DNA of 64,000 bases from Nocardioides immobilis (GTDB lineage: Bacteria; Actinomycetota; Actinomycetes; Propionibacteriales; Nocardioidaceae). A program made the translations under genes and the position numbers. Positions within the stretch are counted from its first letter, which is position 1; each line of letters starts with the position of its first letter. The stretch lies in NCBI RefSeq assembly GCF_003515065.1, contig NZ_QXGH01000035.1, positions 1 through 64,000 on the forward strand, in the 5' to 3' direction. Under the pieces are notes generated by a model, which saw only the letters and a program-made list of their open reading frames with translations, did not search any database and was not told where the DNA came from. Of the stretch, positions 42,737-50,922 are shown one piece after another.

Positions 42737-44884
42737 ATGACCACCACCGAAGCAGCCCGGAAGGCCCCGTCCCTCACCCGGGAAGAGCTCCGGGCGATCC
42801 ACCCCTACGTGGTCTGCATGGAGGACGGCAGGCTCGCCGAGGGGGCATCCACGCTGCCCACCGGGACGGACGACTTCCAGACCGTGAAGGCCGACATCGA
42901 CAAGCTCTTCAAGACCACGCTCCCGGAGTTCATCAAGATGCACGGGAAGCCGGTGCCGATGATGCTGTGGGCCCACGGCGGGCTGGTCGACAAGGCCGGC
43001 GGACTCCGCGTGGCCCACACCCAGGTGGCCTGGTGGCAGGCCAACGGCGTCTTCCCGGTGCACTTCGTCTGGCGCACCGGTCTCGCCGAATCGTTGTGGG
43101 ACGCAGTGAAGGACAGCTTGCCCGGCCGGCCGCGAGGTTGGCTGGACGACGGATGGGACAAGCTGATCGAGATCGCCGTACGCGGTGCCCGCGGCAAGGA
43201 CACCTGGGGCGCTATGAAGACGACCGCGAAGCTCGCGAGCGAGAAGGACACGGGCGGCGCGTGGTACTTCGCCCAGAAGCTCGCGGCGTTCATCGACGCC
43301 AACCCCGGCAGCGTCTCGGTACACACCGCCGGCCACAGCGCCGGGTCGATATTCCACTCCCACCTGATCCCCGAGCTGCTGTCGGCGGGGGTACCGGAGA
43401 TCGCGTCACTGAACCTGTTGGCGCCGGCGATCCGTGTCGACGAGTTCAAGCAGCGTCTCCTGAAGAAGTCGGTGCTCGACAAGATCACGAAGACGACCAT
43501 CTTCACCATGACGGAGTCCTTCGAGAAGGACGACACCTGCATCGGGATCTATCGCAAGTCGCTCCTCTACCTGATCCGCGCTGCCCTCGAGGACGAGTCG
43601 GGAGCCGAGATTCTCGGTCTCCAGGAGTGCCTGAAGCGCGACAAGGCTCTCAACGTACTTCTCGGCAAGGCGGGATCCGGTGACAAGGGCGAGGTGATGT
43701 GGTCTGAGACCGTCGGTGGCGGACCCCGGACGAGCAGCATGTCCAGGAGCCACGGGGGCTTCGACAACGACGCGCAGACCATGGACAGCCTCGCCCGCCG
43801 GGTGATCGACAACGACCAGCTCCCGGCCAAGTTCGAGACCGTCCCCGGGGCTCGGGGTGTCGCCGAGGCCTCGTCTCCCTGGCCCTCGGAGCGCGAGGTG
43901 CTCGACTACATTTCCGCTCGCGAGGCAGCGAAACCGAAGGCCACCGGGAAGCGGGCGCTGTGCATCGGGATCGACATGTACCCACTGGTGGAGGACCAGC
44001 TCGGCGGGTGCGTCGCTGATGCGCGGGCGTGGAAGCAGGAACTCCAGCACGCCGGCTTCACGGTAGACATCATCGAGGACGGCGACGCTACCCGGCAGCG
44101 CATCGTCGAGAGCATCCAGGACCTGATCCTGAAAAGCCGCGACGGCGACGTGCTCGTGCTCCAGTACTCCGGGCACGGCACCACCATCGACGACCTCGAC
44201 GGCGACGACCTCGAAGAGGCCATGCGAACACGTGAAGAGAAGGACGAGGCACTGTGCCCGGTCGACTTCCGCGACGGTGAGCTCCTGATCGACGACGACC
44301 TCGGTCAGCTGTGGGACCTGCTCCCGGAGGGAGTAAACCTAACCGTGTTCTTCGACTCCTGTCACTCCGGCGGCGGCCAGCGCGCCGTGATGAAGCCCCC
44401 GGCGCCCAGTCCCACGAGGAAGGCACGACTAGTCCGCATGGAGCCCGAGAACATCGAGGCGTACAAGGAGAAGCGTGGTGGCCTGCCGCGCGCCACCAGG
44501 TCGCTCGACTCCGAGCGCTCGGTCTACTTCGCTGCCTGCCAGGCGGACGAGCTGGCCTTCGAACACAACGGGCAGGGCGACTTCACCCGCATCGCGCTGC
44601 CTCACCTCCGGGAGTTCCTGACGCGGACCAACCAAGAGTTCTACGACACCGTCCTCGCCGAGTTCGGTGGAGACAGGCAGCAGACCCCGGTGCTGCTGCC
44701 ACCCGCGCTGACCTCCCGCACCTTCCTCGCCCCCCTCTCGCATGCGCCAAAGGGTAGTGCGGCCACCGGTCCGACCCCGGCGCCGGCGTCACCGATCGAG
44801 TCGGTCTCGCCCGCTGGCACTACCAGACGCGAGCAAGCCGTTGCGTCCATCCTCCGAGGAGTCGCCGACCTGATCGAGTCCTGA
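42737..44884 (+). CDS. Alpha/beta hydrolase fused to a caspase-like peptidase
   Basis: A 715-residue protein joining two hydrolytic folds. Residues 1-370 resemble an alpha/beta hydrolase: MMLWAHGGLVD near 75-85 and the nucleophile elbow TAGHSAGS with Ser201. Residues 403-700 are a caspase-fold (Peptidase_C14) domain, with His480 in LQYSGHGT and Cys542 in FFDSCHSGG. No signal or TM segment is seen. ATG 42737 has AAAGG seven bases upstream. It follows the CHAT gene directly. Such combinations suggest a proteolysis-triggered effector; the substrate is unknown. Confidence 0.85.
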   Translation: MTTTEAARKAPSLTREELRAIHPYVVCMEDGRLAEGASTLPTGTDDFQTVKADIDKLFKTTLPEFIKMHGKPVPMMLWAHGGLVDKAGGLRVAHTQVAWWQANGVFPVHFVWRTGLAESLWDAVKDSLPGRPRGWLDDGWDKLIEIAVRGARGKDTWGAMKTTAKLASEKDTGGAWYFAQKLAAFIDANPGSVSVHTAGHSAGSIFHSHLIPELLSAGVPEIASLNLLAPAIRVDEFKQRLLKKSVLDKITKTTIFTMTESFEKDDTCIGIYRKSLLYLIRAALEDESGAEILGLQECLKRDKALNVLLGKAGSGDKGEVMWSETVGGGPRTSSMSRSHGGFDNDAQTMDSLARRVIDNDQLPAKFETVPGARGVAEASSPWPSEREVLDYISAREAAKPKATGKRALCIGIDMYPLVEDQLGGCVADARAWKQELQHAGFTVDIIEDGDATRQRIVESIQDLILKSRDGDVLVLQYSGHGTTIDDLDGDDLEEAMRTREEKDEALCPVDFRDGELLIDDDLGQLWDLLPEGVNLTVFFDSCHSGGGQRAVMKPPAPSPTRKARLVRMEPENIEAYKEKRGGLPRATRSLDSERSVYFAACQADELAFEHNGQGDFTRIALPHLREFLTRTNQEFYDTVLAEFGGDRQQTPVLLPPALTSRTFLAPLSHAPKGSAATGPTPAPASPIESVSPAGTTRREQAVASILRGVADLIES

Positions 44885-45255
44885 GCCTCGCAGGTGGCTT
44901 TGGGGCCCGCAGGAGACGGCCACTTTCGCGGCGGTGTGATGCGGCTGGTTCGTTGGGACTGGTGACGTCTACCAAGACGACGACGTCTTCCAGCCCTGGC
45001 ATCAAGCCAGCTCGTCGCTCGTTGTCCGGGACGAGCTCTACCTCCGGGGACTCGCTTCCTCGTGGCGCCGGGACACGAGGACGTGTGGGGGAGTGATTCT
45101 TTGCTCGCCGATCAATGCTCAGGCGGCACGGATTCGCGGATGTACGGCTGACCGCATCTTGTGCTGGCATCGCTGGGTAGGCCCACCCGCGACCTGCGCG
45201 CGCTGCACCCATGACTTCTGGTTCTGAGGAACTTGGATTCTGGGATGATCCTTGA
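44885..45255. other. Intergenic region, no gene seen
   Basis: No open frame here has a credible protein sequence. It may contain the promoter of the gene at 45256, but I see no clear motif or repeat. Confidence 0.5.
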
Positions 45256-46146
45256 ATGGAGGAAATCAGTCGAGAAGTGAGATTGGCCGCGCCGATGGCC
45301 GAGTTCGAGGCTCTCCGCGCAGAGGTCTTGAGCATGCGAGGCGTACAGAAAAACGTCATCTCCATCGCCTTGACAGCGTACGCTGCGTTGTTCTCCGTTG
45401 CTTTGAGCAAAGACGGTGACTCGCGAATCTTGTGGGTAGTGCCTCCCCTCGGTCTCGTTCTGTGTCTGTTTTTGCTCGGCGAAATGTTTCAGATCGGCCG
45501 CATTGGTATCTACATCAGAAATGAGTTGTGGCCGGAGATCCAGCGAGTGACTGCGTACGATCGCTCCTGGGAGCGCCGCCACGATAAGCGCGGTTGGTTT
45601 GGCGCAAGCGCCGCGGCAGTGGTAGCTGATGGCGCGGTCCCACTTCTGCTGTTTGGAGCTGGCGTAGTTGCACTATGCACGATGCCGCAGTTGGGAGCTC
45701 GGGCGACCGCTGGCCTGTGGGCCTGCGCGGTGCTTACGTTCGTAGCTCCCATCGCCGGCGGCCTTGTCTACTACTTCGATTCGGAGAGGCACGGGCGTGA
45801 TCGTAAGACGGTGACGCTATGGCACCTAACGGACCCAGACGAGCTCGATCAAGTGAAGGAGTTGGGCATGAAGGCTTGGCCTTCGCCACGCCGCGATCAG
45901 CACCCCTTTCTCCAGGTAATTGGCGACGAGCGCGCAGTCACGATCCCTCGGGCCTGGACCAAGTACGCGAACGGAGCCGTCTACTTGACACGTTTTGAGG
46001 TCAAGAAGACGTACTTGAACCGTCGCGCGGTCGGGCGGCCGAGTGGCCATTGCATTCTTGAGCACCATTTGGCGACGGTTGACGACATGGAGGTGCTCAA
46101 CCGGAGTATCGTTGGCGCGATCGACGTTGTGGCAGAGATCCGGTGA
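45256..46146 (+). CDS. Four-TM protein with C-terminal 'ADP-ribosylation/crystallin J1'-type domain
   Basis: A 296-residue fusion. Four hydrophobic helices span about 33-50, 59-80, 125-143 and 151-174. The cytoplasmic C-terminal domain (about 185-296) resembles small proteins often annotated ADP-ribosylation/crystallin J1. Matching segments are VTLWHLTDPDELDQVKELGM, PFLQVIGDERAV, AVYLTRFEVKKTYL and EVLNRSIVGAIDVVAEI. The relationship is from memory of that family and its catalytic status is unproven. It lies at the edge of the island, next to the steroid cluster. Confidence 0.65.
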   Translation: MEEISREVRLAAPMAEFEALRAEVLSMRGVQKNVISIALTAYAALFSVALSKDGDSRILWVVPPLGLVLCLFLLGEMFQIGRIGIYIRNELWPEIQRVTAYDRSWERRHDKRGWFGASAAAVVADGAVPLLLFGAGVVALCTMPQLGARATAGLWACAVLTFVAPIAGGLVYYFDSERHGRDRKTVTLWHLTDPDELDQVKELGMKAWPSPRRDQHPFLQVIGDERAVTIPRAWTKYANGAVYLTRFEVKKTYLNRRAVGRPSGHCILEHHLATVDDMEVLNRSIVGAIDVVAEIR

Positions 46147-46307
46147 CTGCGGATAGACGCGCTACGTGCACGAATTCGAGGGTGACCGCAAAGCGCACCG
46201 CGTGTCTCGGACGGCGGAGTCGGACCGCTCGCCCGAGTCGGCGCATGAGGTGAGCGATTGCCTCTTCGGCGGCGGATGCACCGCGTGCCGGAAGGAATCC
46301 GCACACG

Positions 46308-47291
46308 TCAGAGCGTGACGGCGGCCCGGTGCTGGTGGGGGGCGCCGAAGAGTTGGCCGAGGGCATGCGCGCGCTTGAACACCAGGTGGGCGTCGTGCTC
46401 CCAGGTGATCGCGATGCCGCCGTGGAGCTGGATGCACTCGCCGGCGAGGTGGGCGGCGGCCTCGAGGCAGTACGACGCCGCGGTGCGGGTCAGGTCCTCG
46501 ACGTCGGTGGCGTTCGTGGCCAGCGCGTAGCTCGCCGCCCAGGACGCAGATCGGCCGATCTCGAGCTGGGCGAGCATGTCGGCCATCCGGTGCTTGAGCG
46601 CCTGGAACGAGCCGATCGGGCGGCCGAACTGGACCCGCTCCTTGCTGTAGTCGACGGTCATCCGGAGCGCTCGGTCGCACAGGCCGACCGCGAGGGCTGA
46701 CACTGCGGCGGGGCCGACCAGGTCCACCCGCGCGCGGGCGGCCGCGCTGTCACCGATCACTGTCGTCGGCGCGTCGGACCGGTCGAGGTGGGCAAGCCGG
46801 ATCGTCTGGTCCATCGACTCCGCCCACGTCGCGGTCGCTCCGGCGATCTCGACCAGGTCGTCGCCGTCGATGGCAAGCACGATCGTCGCCCGGTCGGCGT
46901 CGAGAACCGGTCCGTCACCCAGCGCGATGGTCGCGATCTCGCCGGCTGCGATCCGGGGGAGCAGCCACGCCTTCGCATCCTCCGTGCCACCGGCGAGCAG
47001 CGCCTCGGTCGCGATCACCGAGGCGAGCAGCGGGGTCGGGGCGAGCGATCGACCCAGCTCCTCGAGCACGACCGCAGTCTCGAAGAAGGTCGCGCCGGCG
47101 CCGTCGTACTCCTCGGGGATGGCGAGGGCGGCGACGCCGACCTGCTCGCAGAGCGTGGACCAGAGTGCCGCGTCGTACCCCTGCTCCGAGGCGATCGCCG
47201 CCCGGACGGCTGCCGGGTCGGCCTGCTTGGTCAGCACCGCCCGGACCGTCGACGCGAGCTCGGCCTGCTCCTCGCTGAGCGCGAACTCCAT
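46308..47291 (-). CDS. ipdE2: Acyl-CoA dehydrogenase, IpdE2 (FadE33) subunit
   Basis: A 327-residue acyl-CoA dehydrogenase-like protein, shorter than typical ACADs, as expected for the beta subunit of the heterotetrameric IpdE1-IpdE2 enzyme of HIP degradation. Segments LPRIAAGEIATIAL, KERVQFGRPIGSFQALKHRMADM and HGGIAITWEHDAHLVFKR are characteristic. In mycobacteria its partner IpdE1 is encoded in the divergent operon, as here (52906). It is the last gene of the minus-strand operon, one base after fadE32. Confidence 0.85.
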   Translation of the reverse strand: MEFALSEEQAELASTVRAVLTKQADPAAVRAAIASEQGYDAALWSTLCEQVGVAALAIPEEYDGAGATFFETAVVLEELGRSLAPTPLLASVIATEALLAGGTEDAKAWLLPRIAAGEIATIALGDGPVLDADRATIVLAIDGDDLVEIAGATATWAESMDQTIRLAHLDRSDAPTTVIGDSAAARARVDLVGPAAVSALAVGLCDRALRMTVDYSKERVQFGRPIGSFQALKHRMADMLAQLEIGRSASWAASYALATNATDVEDLTRTAASYCLEAAAHLAGECIQLHGGIAITWEHDAHLVFKRAHALGQLFGAPHQHRAAVTL

Positions 47292-47292
47292 C

Positions 47293-48222
47293 TCACGCCT
47301 CCACGAGCGACTCGAGGATCCGCGCGCGGTGGAACGCCGGGGTGCCCCAGGCCGTCACCAGCGCCCGGATCTTCGTGATCCAGATGCTGAGGTCGAACTC
47401 GGCGGTGTAGCCGATCGCGCCGTGGACCTGCAGGCCGGTACGGGAGGCGAGGTACGCCGCGTCCGCACACATCACCTTCGCCGCCGACACCGCCCGCGGG
47501 GTGGGGTCGAGCGCGGCGCCGTGGACGAGGGGGCGCGCGAAGTCGAGCGCGATCCGTACGTCGGCCAGCTGGTGCTTGATCGCCTGGTACGAGCCGATCT
47601 CGCGTCCGAACTGGCGGCGCTGCTTCGCGTAGGTGACCGTGTCGGCCAACACTCGCTCGCCCAGGCCGAGGAGCTGGGCGGCGGTGGCGAGCGCGGCGAG
47701 GTCGAAGGCATTGGTGGTTTCGAGGCTCGGCGCTGGCGCGCCTCGCACCTCAACCACCGGCGCTCCTCGGACCTCCACCACCGAGAAGAGGTGACGGGTC
47801 CGGTCGACGGAGGCGTGACGCTCGCCGACCTCGGCCTCGCTGAGCCCGTCGGGGCCGGCGAGATAGACGGCGTCGGCGACATCGGCGTCGAGGGCGTACG
47901 GCGCATGCGGGGGAGCTGCGACCGTGGCGACCCCCTCCACCTCGCGGCCGAGCGCCACCGGCAGGTAGGCGGCGGACTCGACCCACGGGCCGGGGACCGC
48001 GTGCCGGCCGAGGGCCTCGAACGCGATGCAGACCTCGACCGGGGAGGCCTCGGTGGCGAGCATCGTCACCCCCTGCTCGGCGAGCCGGTCCCACAGCTTG
48101 AGGCCGGGGCCGTGGTCGCCGTCGGCCCACGAGCGGGCAACACCGGCGGTGTCGGCCGAGGACAGCAGGCTCTCGAGGGCGTCGCCGAACGCGCGCTGCT
48201 CGTCGGTGAGCTCGAACCTCAT
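47293..48222 (-). CDS. fadE32: Acyl-CoA dehydrogenase-like protein (FadE32)
   Basis: A 309-residue ACAD-fold protein of the steroid-associated small class. The C-terminal part QRRQFGREIGSYQAIKHQLADV and LQVHGAIGYTAEFDL matches the fold. It belongs to the KstR2-controlled set in mycobacteria; its exact reaction is not settled. It contains an in-frame tandem repeat of eight residues (VVEVRGAP twice). Its ATG overlaps the fadE31 stop by 4 bp. Confidence 0.82.
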   Translation of the reverse strand: MRFELTDEQRAFGDALESLLSSADTAGVARSWADGDHGPGLKLWDRLAEQGVTMLATEASPVEVCIAFEALGRHAVPGPWVESAAYLPVALGREVEGVATVAAPPHAPYALDADVADAVYLAGPDGLSEAEVGERHASVDRTRHLFSVVEVRGAPVVEVRGAPAPSLETTNAFDLAALATAAQLLGLGERVLADTVTYAKQRRQFGREIGSYQAIKHQLADVRIALDFARPLVHGAALDPTPRAVSAAKVMCADAAYLASRTGLQVHGAIGYTAEFDLSIWITKIRALVTAWGTPAFHRARILESLVEA

Positions 48223-49367
48223 CGCTGTGCTCCCTTGGGCTCGCGCGGCAGGCCGAGGATCCGCTCGGCGATGATGTTGCGCTGGATCTCGTTGGTACCG
48301 GCGTAGATCGGGCCCGACAGGGCGAACGTGTAGCCGTCCAGCCACCCCGACTCCACCTCGGCCTCCGGACCGAGCAGGTCGAGCGCGGTCTCGTGCAGCG
48401 CGATGTCGAGCTCGCTCCACCAGACCTTGTTGACCGAGCCGGCGGCACCCATCTCGCCACCGTCGGCGAGGCGGGTGACCGTGCCCCAGGTGTAGAGCCG
48501 GTAGGCCTCGGCCTTGAGCCAGGCGTCGACGACCCGGTCACCGACGCGCGCGTCGGGCCGCTCGCGATAGAGGTCGACGAGCCGGTCGGCGGCGGCGCAG
48601 AACCGGCCGGGGGAGCGGAGGGAGAGCCCGCGCTCGTTGCCCGCCGTACTCATCGCGACCCGCCAGCCGTCGCCCGGCGCGCCGAGCACGTCGCTGTCGG
48701 GCACGAACACCTCGTCGAAGAAGACCTCTGCGAACCCGGCCTCGCCGTCCAGCTGGGCGATCGGCCGGACGGTGATGCCCTCGGCGTCCATCGGGAACAG
48801 GAAGTAGGTCAACCCGTTGTGGCGCGCCGCTTCCGGGTCGGAGCGGAACAGACCGAAGCCCCAGTGGGCGTACGTCGCCCGCGACGACCAGGTCTTCTGG
48901 CCGTTGAGCACCCAGCCTCCACGGGCCTCATCGCGGCGCGCGGTCGACTTGAGCGACGCCAGGTCGGAGCCCGCCTCGGGCTCGGACCAGCACTGCGCCC
49001 ACACGTTCTCGCCGGTCGCCATCGTCGGCAGGAACCGGTCCTGCTGCTCCTTCGTGCCGTGCTCGAAGATGATCGGCGCGAGCAGGAAGATGCCGTTCTG
49101 GGAGACCCGGCCGGGTGCGCCGGCGCGGTAGTACTCCTCCTCGAAGATCACCCACTCGACCAGCGATGCCTCGCGGCCGTGGTAGTCCCGGGGCCAGGAC
49201 ACGACCGACCAGCGGTCGGCGGCCAGCCGTGCCTCCCACTCCTGGTGGAGCTCCCAGCCCTCCGCGGTGTCCATCGACGGCAGCGGCTCGGCCGGCACGT
49301 TGGCGGCCAGCCAGGCGCGGGCCTCGTCGCGGAAGGCGAGCTCGGACTCGCTCAGTTCCAGATCCAC
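48219..49367 (-). CDS. fadE31: Acyl-CoA dehydrogenase (FadE31)
   Basis: A 382-residue ACAD with full-length fold: QCWSEPEAGSDLASLKSTARR (FAD/substrate region), GWVLNGQKTWSSRATYAHW and the C-terminal IYAGTNEIQRNIIAERILGLPREPKG. It sits in the HIP operon between fadD3 and fadE32, the order found in M. tuberculosis. It is probably part of the indane catabolic set; the substrate is inferred. The start is GTG 49367, two bases after fadD3. Confidence 0.85.
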   Translation of the reverse strand: MDLELSESELAFRDEARAWLAANVPAEPLPSMDTAEGWELHQEWEARLAADRWSVVSWPRDYHGREASLVEWVIFEEEYYRAGAPGRVSQNGIFLLAPIIFEHGTKEQQDRFLPTMATGENVWAQCWSEPEAGSDLASLKSTARRDEARGGWVLNGQKTWSSRATYAHWGFGLFRSDPEAARHNGLTYFLFPMDAEGITVRPIAQLDGEAGFAEVFFDEVFVPDSDVLGAPGDGWRVAMSTAGNERGLSLRSPGRFCAAADRLVDLYRERPDARVGDRVVDAWLKAEAYRLYTWGTVTRLADGGEMGAAGSVNKVWWSELDIALHETALDLLGPEAEVESGWLDGYTFALSGPIYAGTNEIQRNIIAERILGLPREPKGAQR

Positions 49368-49369
49368 TC

Positions 49370-50875
49370 TTACTTCCTCAGCTCGGTTTTCAGGACCTTG
49401 CCCGACAGGTTGCGGGGGAGTGCGTCGACCGTCTCGACCAGCCGCGGCACCTTGAAGTTGGCCAGCCGCTCCTTGGCGAACGCGATGACGTCGTCGGCAG
49501 GCGCCGTGCCGACGACGTACGCCTTGCCGACCTCGCCCATCCGCTCGTCGGGCACGCCCACGACGGCGACGTCCTGGATGCCGTCCATCCGCATCAGCGC
49601 CTGCTCGACCTCGGCGGGATAGACGTTGAAGCCGCCGGAGATGTACATGTCCTTGAGCCGGTCGGTGATCCGCAGGTTGCCGTGCTCGTCGAGTACGCCG
49701 ATGTCGCCGGTGTGGAGCCAGCCGTCGTCATCGATCGCCTCGGCCGTCGCGGCGGGGTCGTCGAGGTAGCCGAGCATCACGTAGTCGCCCCGCACCAGCA
49801 GCTCGCCGCTCTCGTCGTCGATCCGTGTCTCCATGCCGGGGATGGCGCGCCCGCAGGTGGTCGCGACCGTCTCGGCGGAGTCGCCCTCGCGGCACATGGT
49901 CACGACGACCGCCTCGGTCATGCCGAACGCCGTGACGACGTGGTCGATTGCCAGCCCCTCCGGTGGCGCAGTGCGCATCCGCTCGATGAGCACGACGGGC
50001 ACGACGGCCGCGCCGGTCACGGCCAGTCGCAGCGACGACAGGTCGCGGTCGGCCCGGCCGGGCGCCGCGAGCAGCGACTGGTAGATCGTGGGCGCGCCGG
50101 GGAGGAGGGTGATCCGCTCGGTCTCGATCAGCTGCATCGTCTGGTCGACGTCGAACGTCGCGGCCGGGTAGAGCGTCGCGCCGCTGAGGAGACCGACGAT
50201 GATGCCGATCTTGTAGCCGAAGGAGTGGAAGAACGGGTTCACCACGAGATAGCGGTCGTCGGCGGTCACCCCGCCGAGCTCGGCCCAGGCCCGGGCGACG
50301 CCGATCGTCTGGCGGTGCGCGCTCATCGCGCCCTTCGGCCGTCCAGTGGTCCCGGAGGTGAAGAGGATGTCGGCGACCTCGTCGGGCGAGACCGCGTCGG
50401 CGCGGGCCTCGACCTCCTCCGCCGTCGCCTCGCGGACCTGTCGTTCCTCGCCGCGATGGTCGAGCGAGAGCGTCGAGAGCTCACCGAGCACGCGCACGGT
50501 CGCGATCTCACTGGCCGCGAGGAGCTCCTCCAGCTGGCTGCGCCCGAGGAAGCCGTCGGCGACCATCACGACGGTGGCGCCGGTGCGGTCGACCAGCTCG
50601 GCCACCTCGTGCCCGGTGTAGCGGGAGTTCGCGGGGACCAGAGTGCCGCCGGCGTATGTCGTCGCGAGTGCTGCGACCACCCACTCGATGCTGTTCGGGC
50701 CCCACACCACCACACGCTCGCCCGCAGCCAGGCCGTGGCCGACGTAGCGCCGGGCCAGCTCGCGCACCTCGTCGAGCAGCCCGGCGTAGGTCAGCGTGCG
50801 GTCGCCGTCGACATAGGCCGGGCGGTCGCCGTACCTCTCCGCTGCTGCGCGCAGGATCGCCGGAATCGTGTCCAC
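49370..50875 (-). CDS. fadD3: HIP-CoA ligase (FadD3)
   Basis: A 501-residue ANL-superfamily acyl-CoA synthetase that activates HIP with ATP and CoA, committing rings C and D to degradation. The AMP-binding P-loop is LFTSGTTGRPKGAMSAH, the adenine motif is near VTAFGMTEAVV, and the C-terminal lysine motif is NLSGKVLKTEL. The start is GTG 50875, with an operator palindrome ending 10 bp upstream. First gene of the operon fadD3-fadE31-fadE32-ipdE2. Confidence 0.9.
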   Translation of the reverse strand: MDTIPAILRAAAERYGDRPAYVDGDRTLTYAGLLDEVRELARRYVGHGLAAGERVVVWGPNSIEWVVAALATTYAGGTLVPANSRYTGHEVAELVDRTGATVVMVADGFLGRSQLEELLAASEIATVRVLGELSTLSLDHRGEERQVREATAEEVEARADAVSPDEVADILFTSGTTGRPKGAMSAHRQTIGVARAWAELGGVTADDRYLVVNPFFHSFGYKIGIIVGLLSGATLYPAATFDVDQTMQLIETERITLLPGAPTIYQSLLAAPGRADRDLSSLRLAVTGAAVVPVVLIERMRTAPPEGLAIDHVVTAFGMTEAVVVTMCREGDSAETVATTCGRAIPGMETRIDDESGELLVRGDYVMLGYLDDPAATAEAIDDDGWLHTGDIGVLDEHGNLRITDRLKDMYISGGFNVYPAEVEQALMRMDGIQDVAVVGVPDERMGEVGKAYVVGTAPADDVIAFAKERLANFKVPRLVETVDALPRNLSGKVLKTELRK

Positions 50876-50885
50876 GACGACAGCC

Positions 50886-50905
50886 TACCAAGCATTTGCT
50901 TGGTA
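50886..50905. promoter_or_regulatory. Palindromic operator upstream of fadD3 (KstR2-like)
   Basis: TACCAAGCATTTGCTTGGTA is a perfect 20-bp palindrome (9-bp arms, central TT), identical to 52876-52895. Its CAAG/CTTG half-sites recall the mycobacterial KstR2 box, though I recall that box as having closer half-sites. It lies 10 bp upstream of the fadD3 start. Confidence 0.78.
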
Positions 50906-50922
50906 TGGATGGGGGCGTTCGA

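Noticed and set aside
42741..43683. Continuation of the CHAT frame through the hydrolase gene
   Set aside because: The amino-acid sequence is basic and low-complexity, a shadow of the hydrolase. It is treated as a consequence of the 13-bp repeat.
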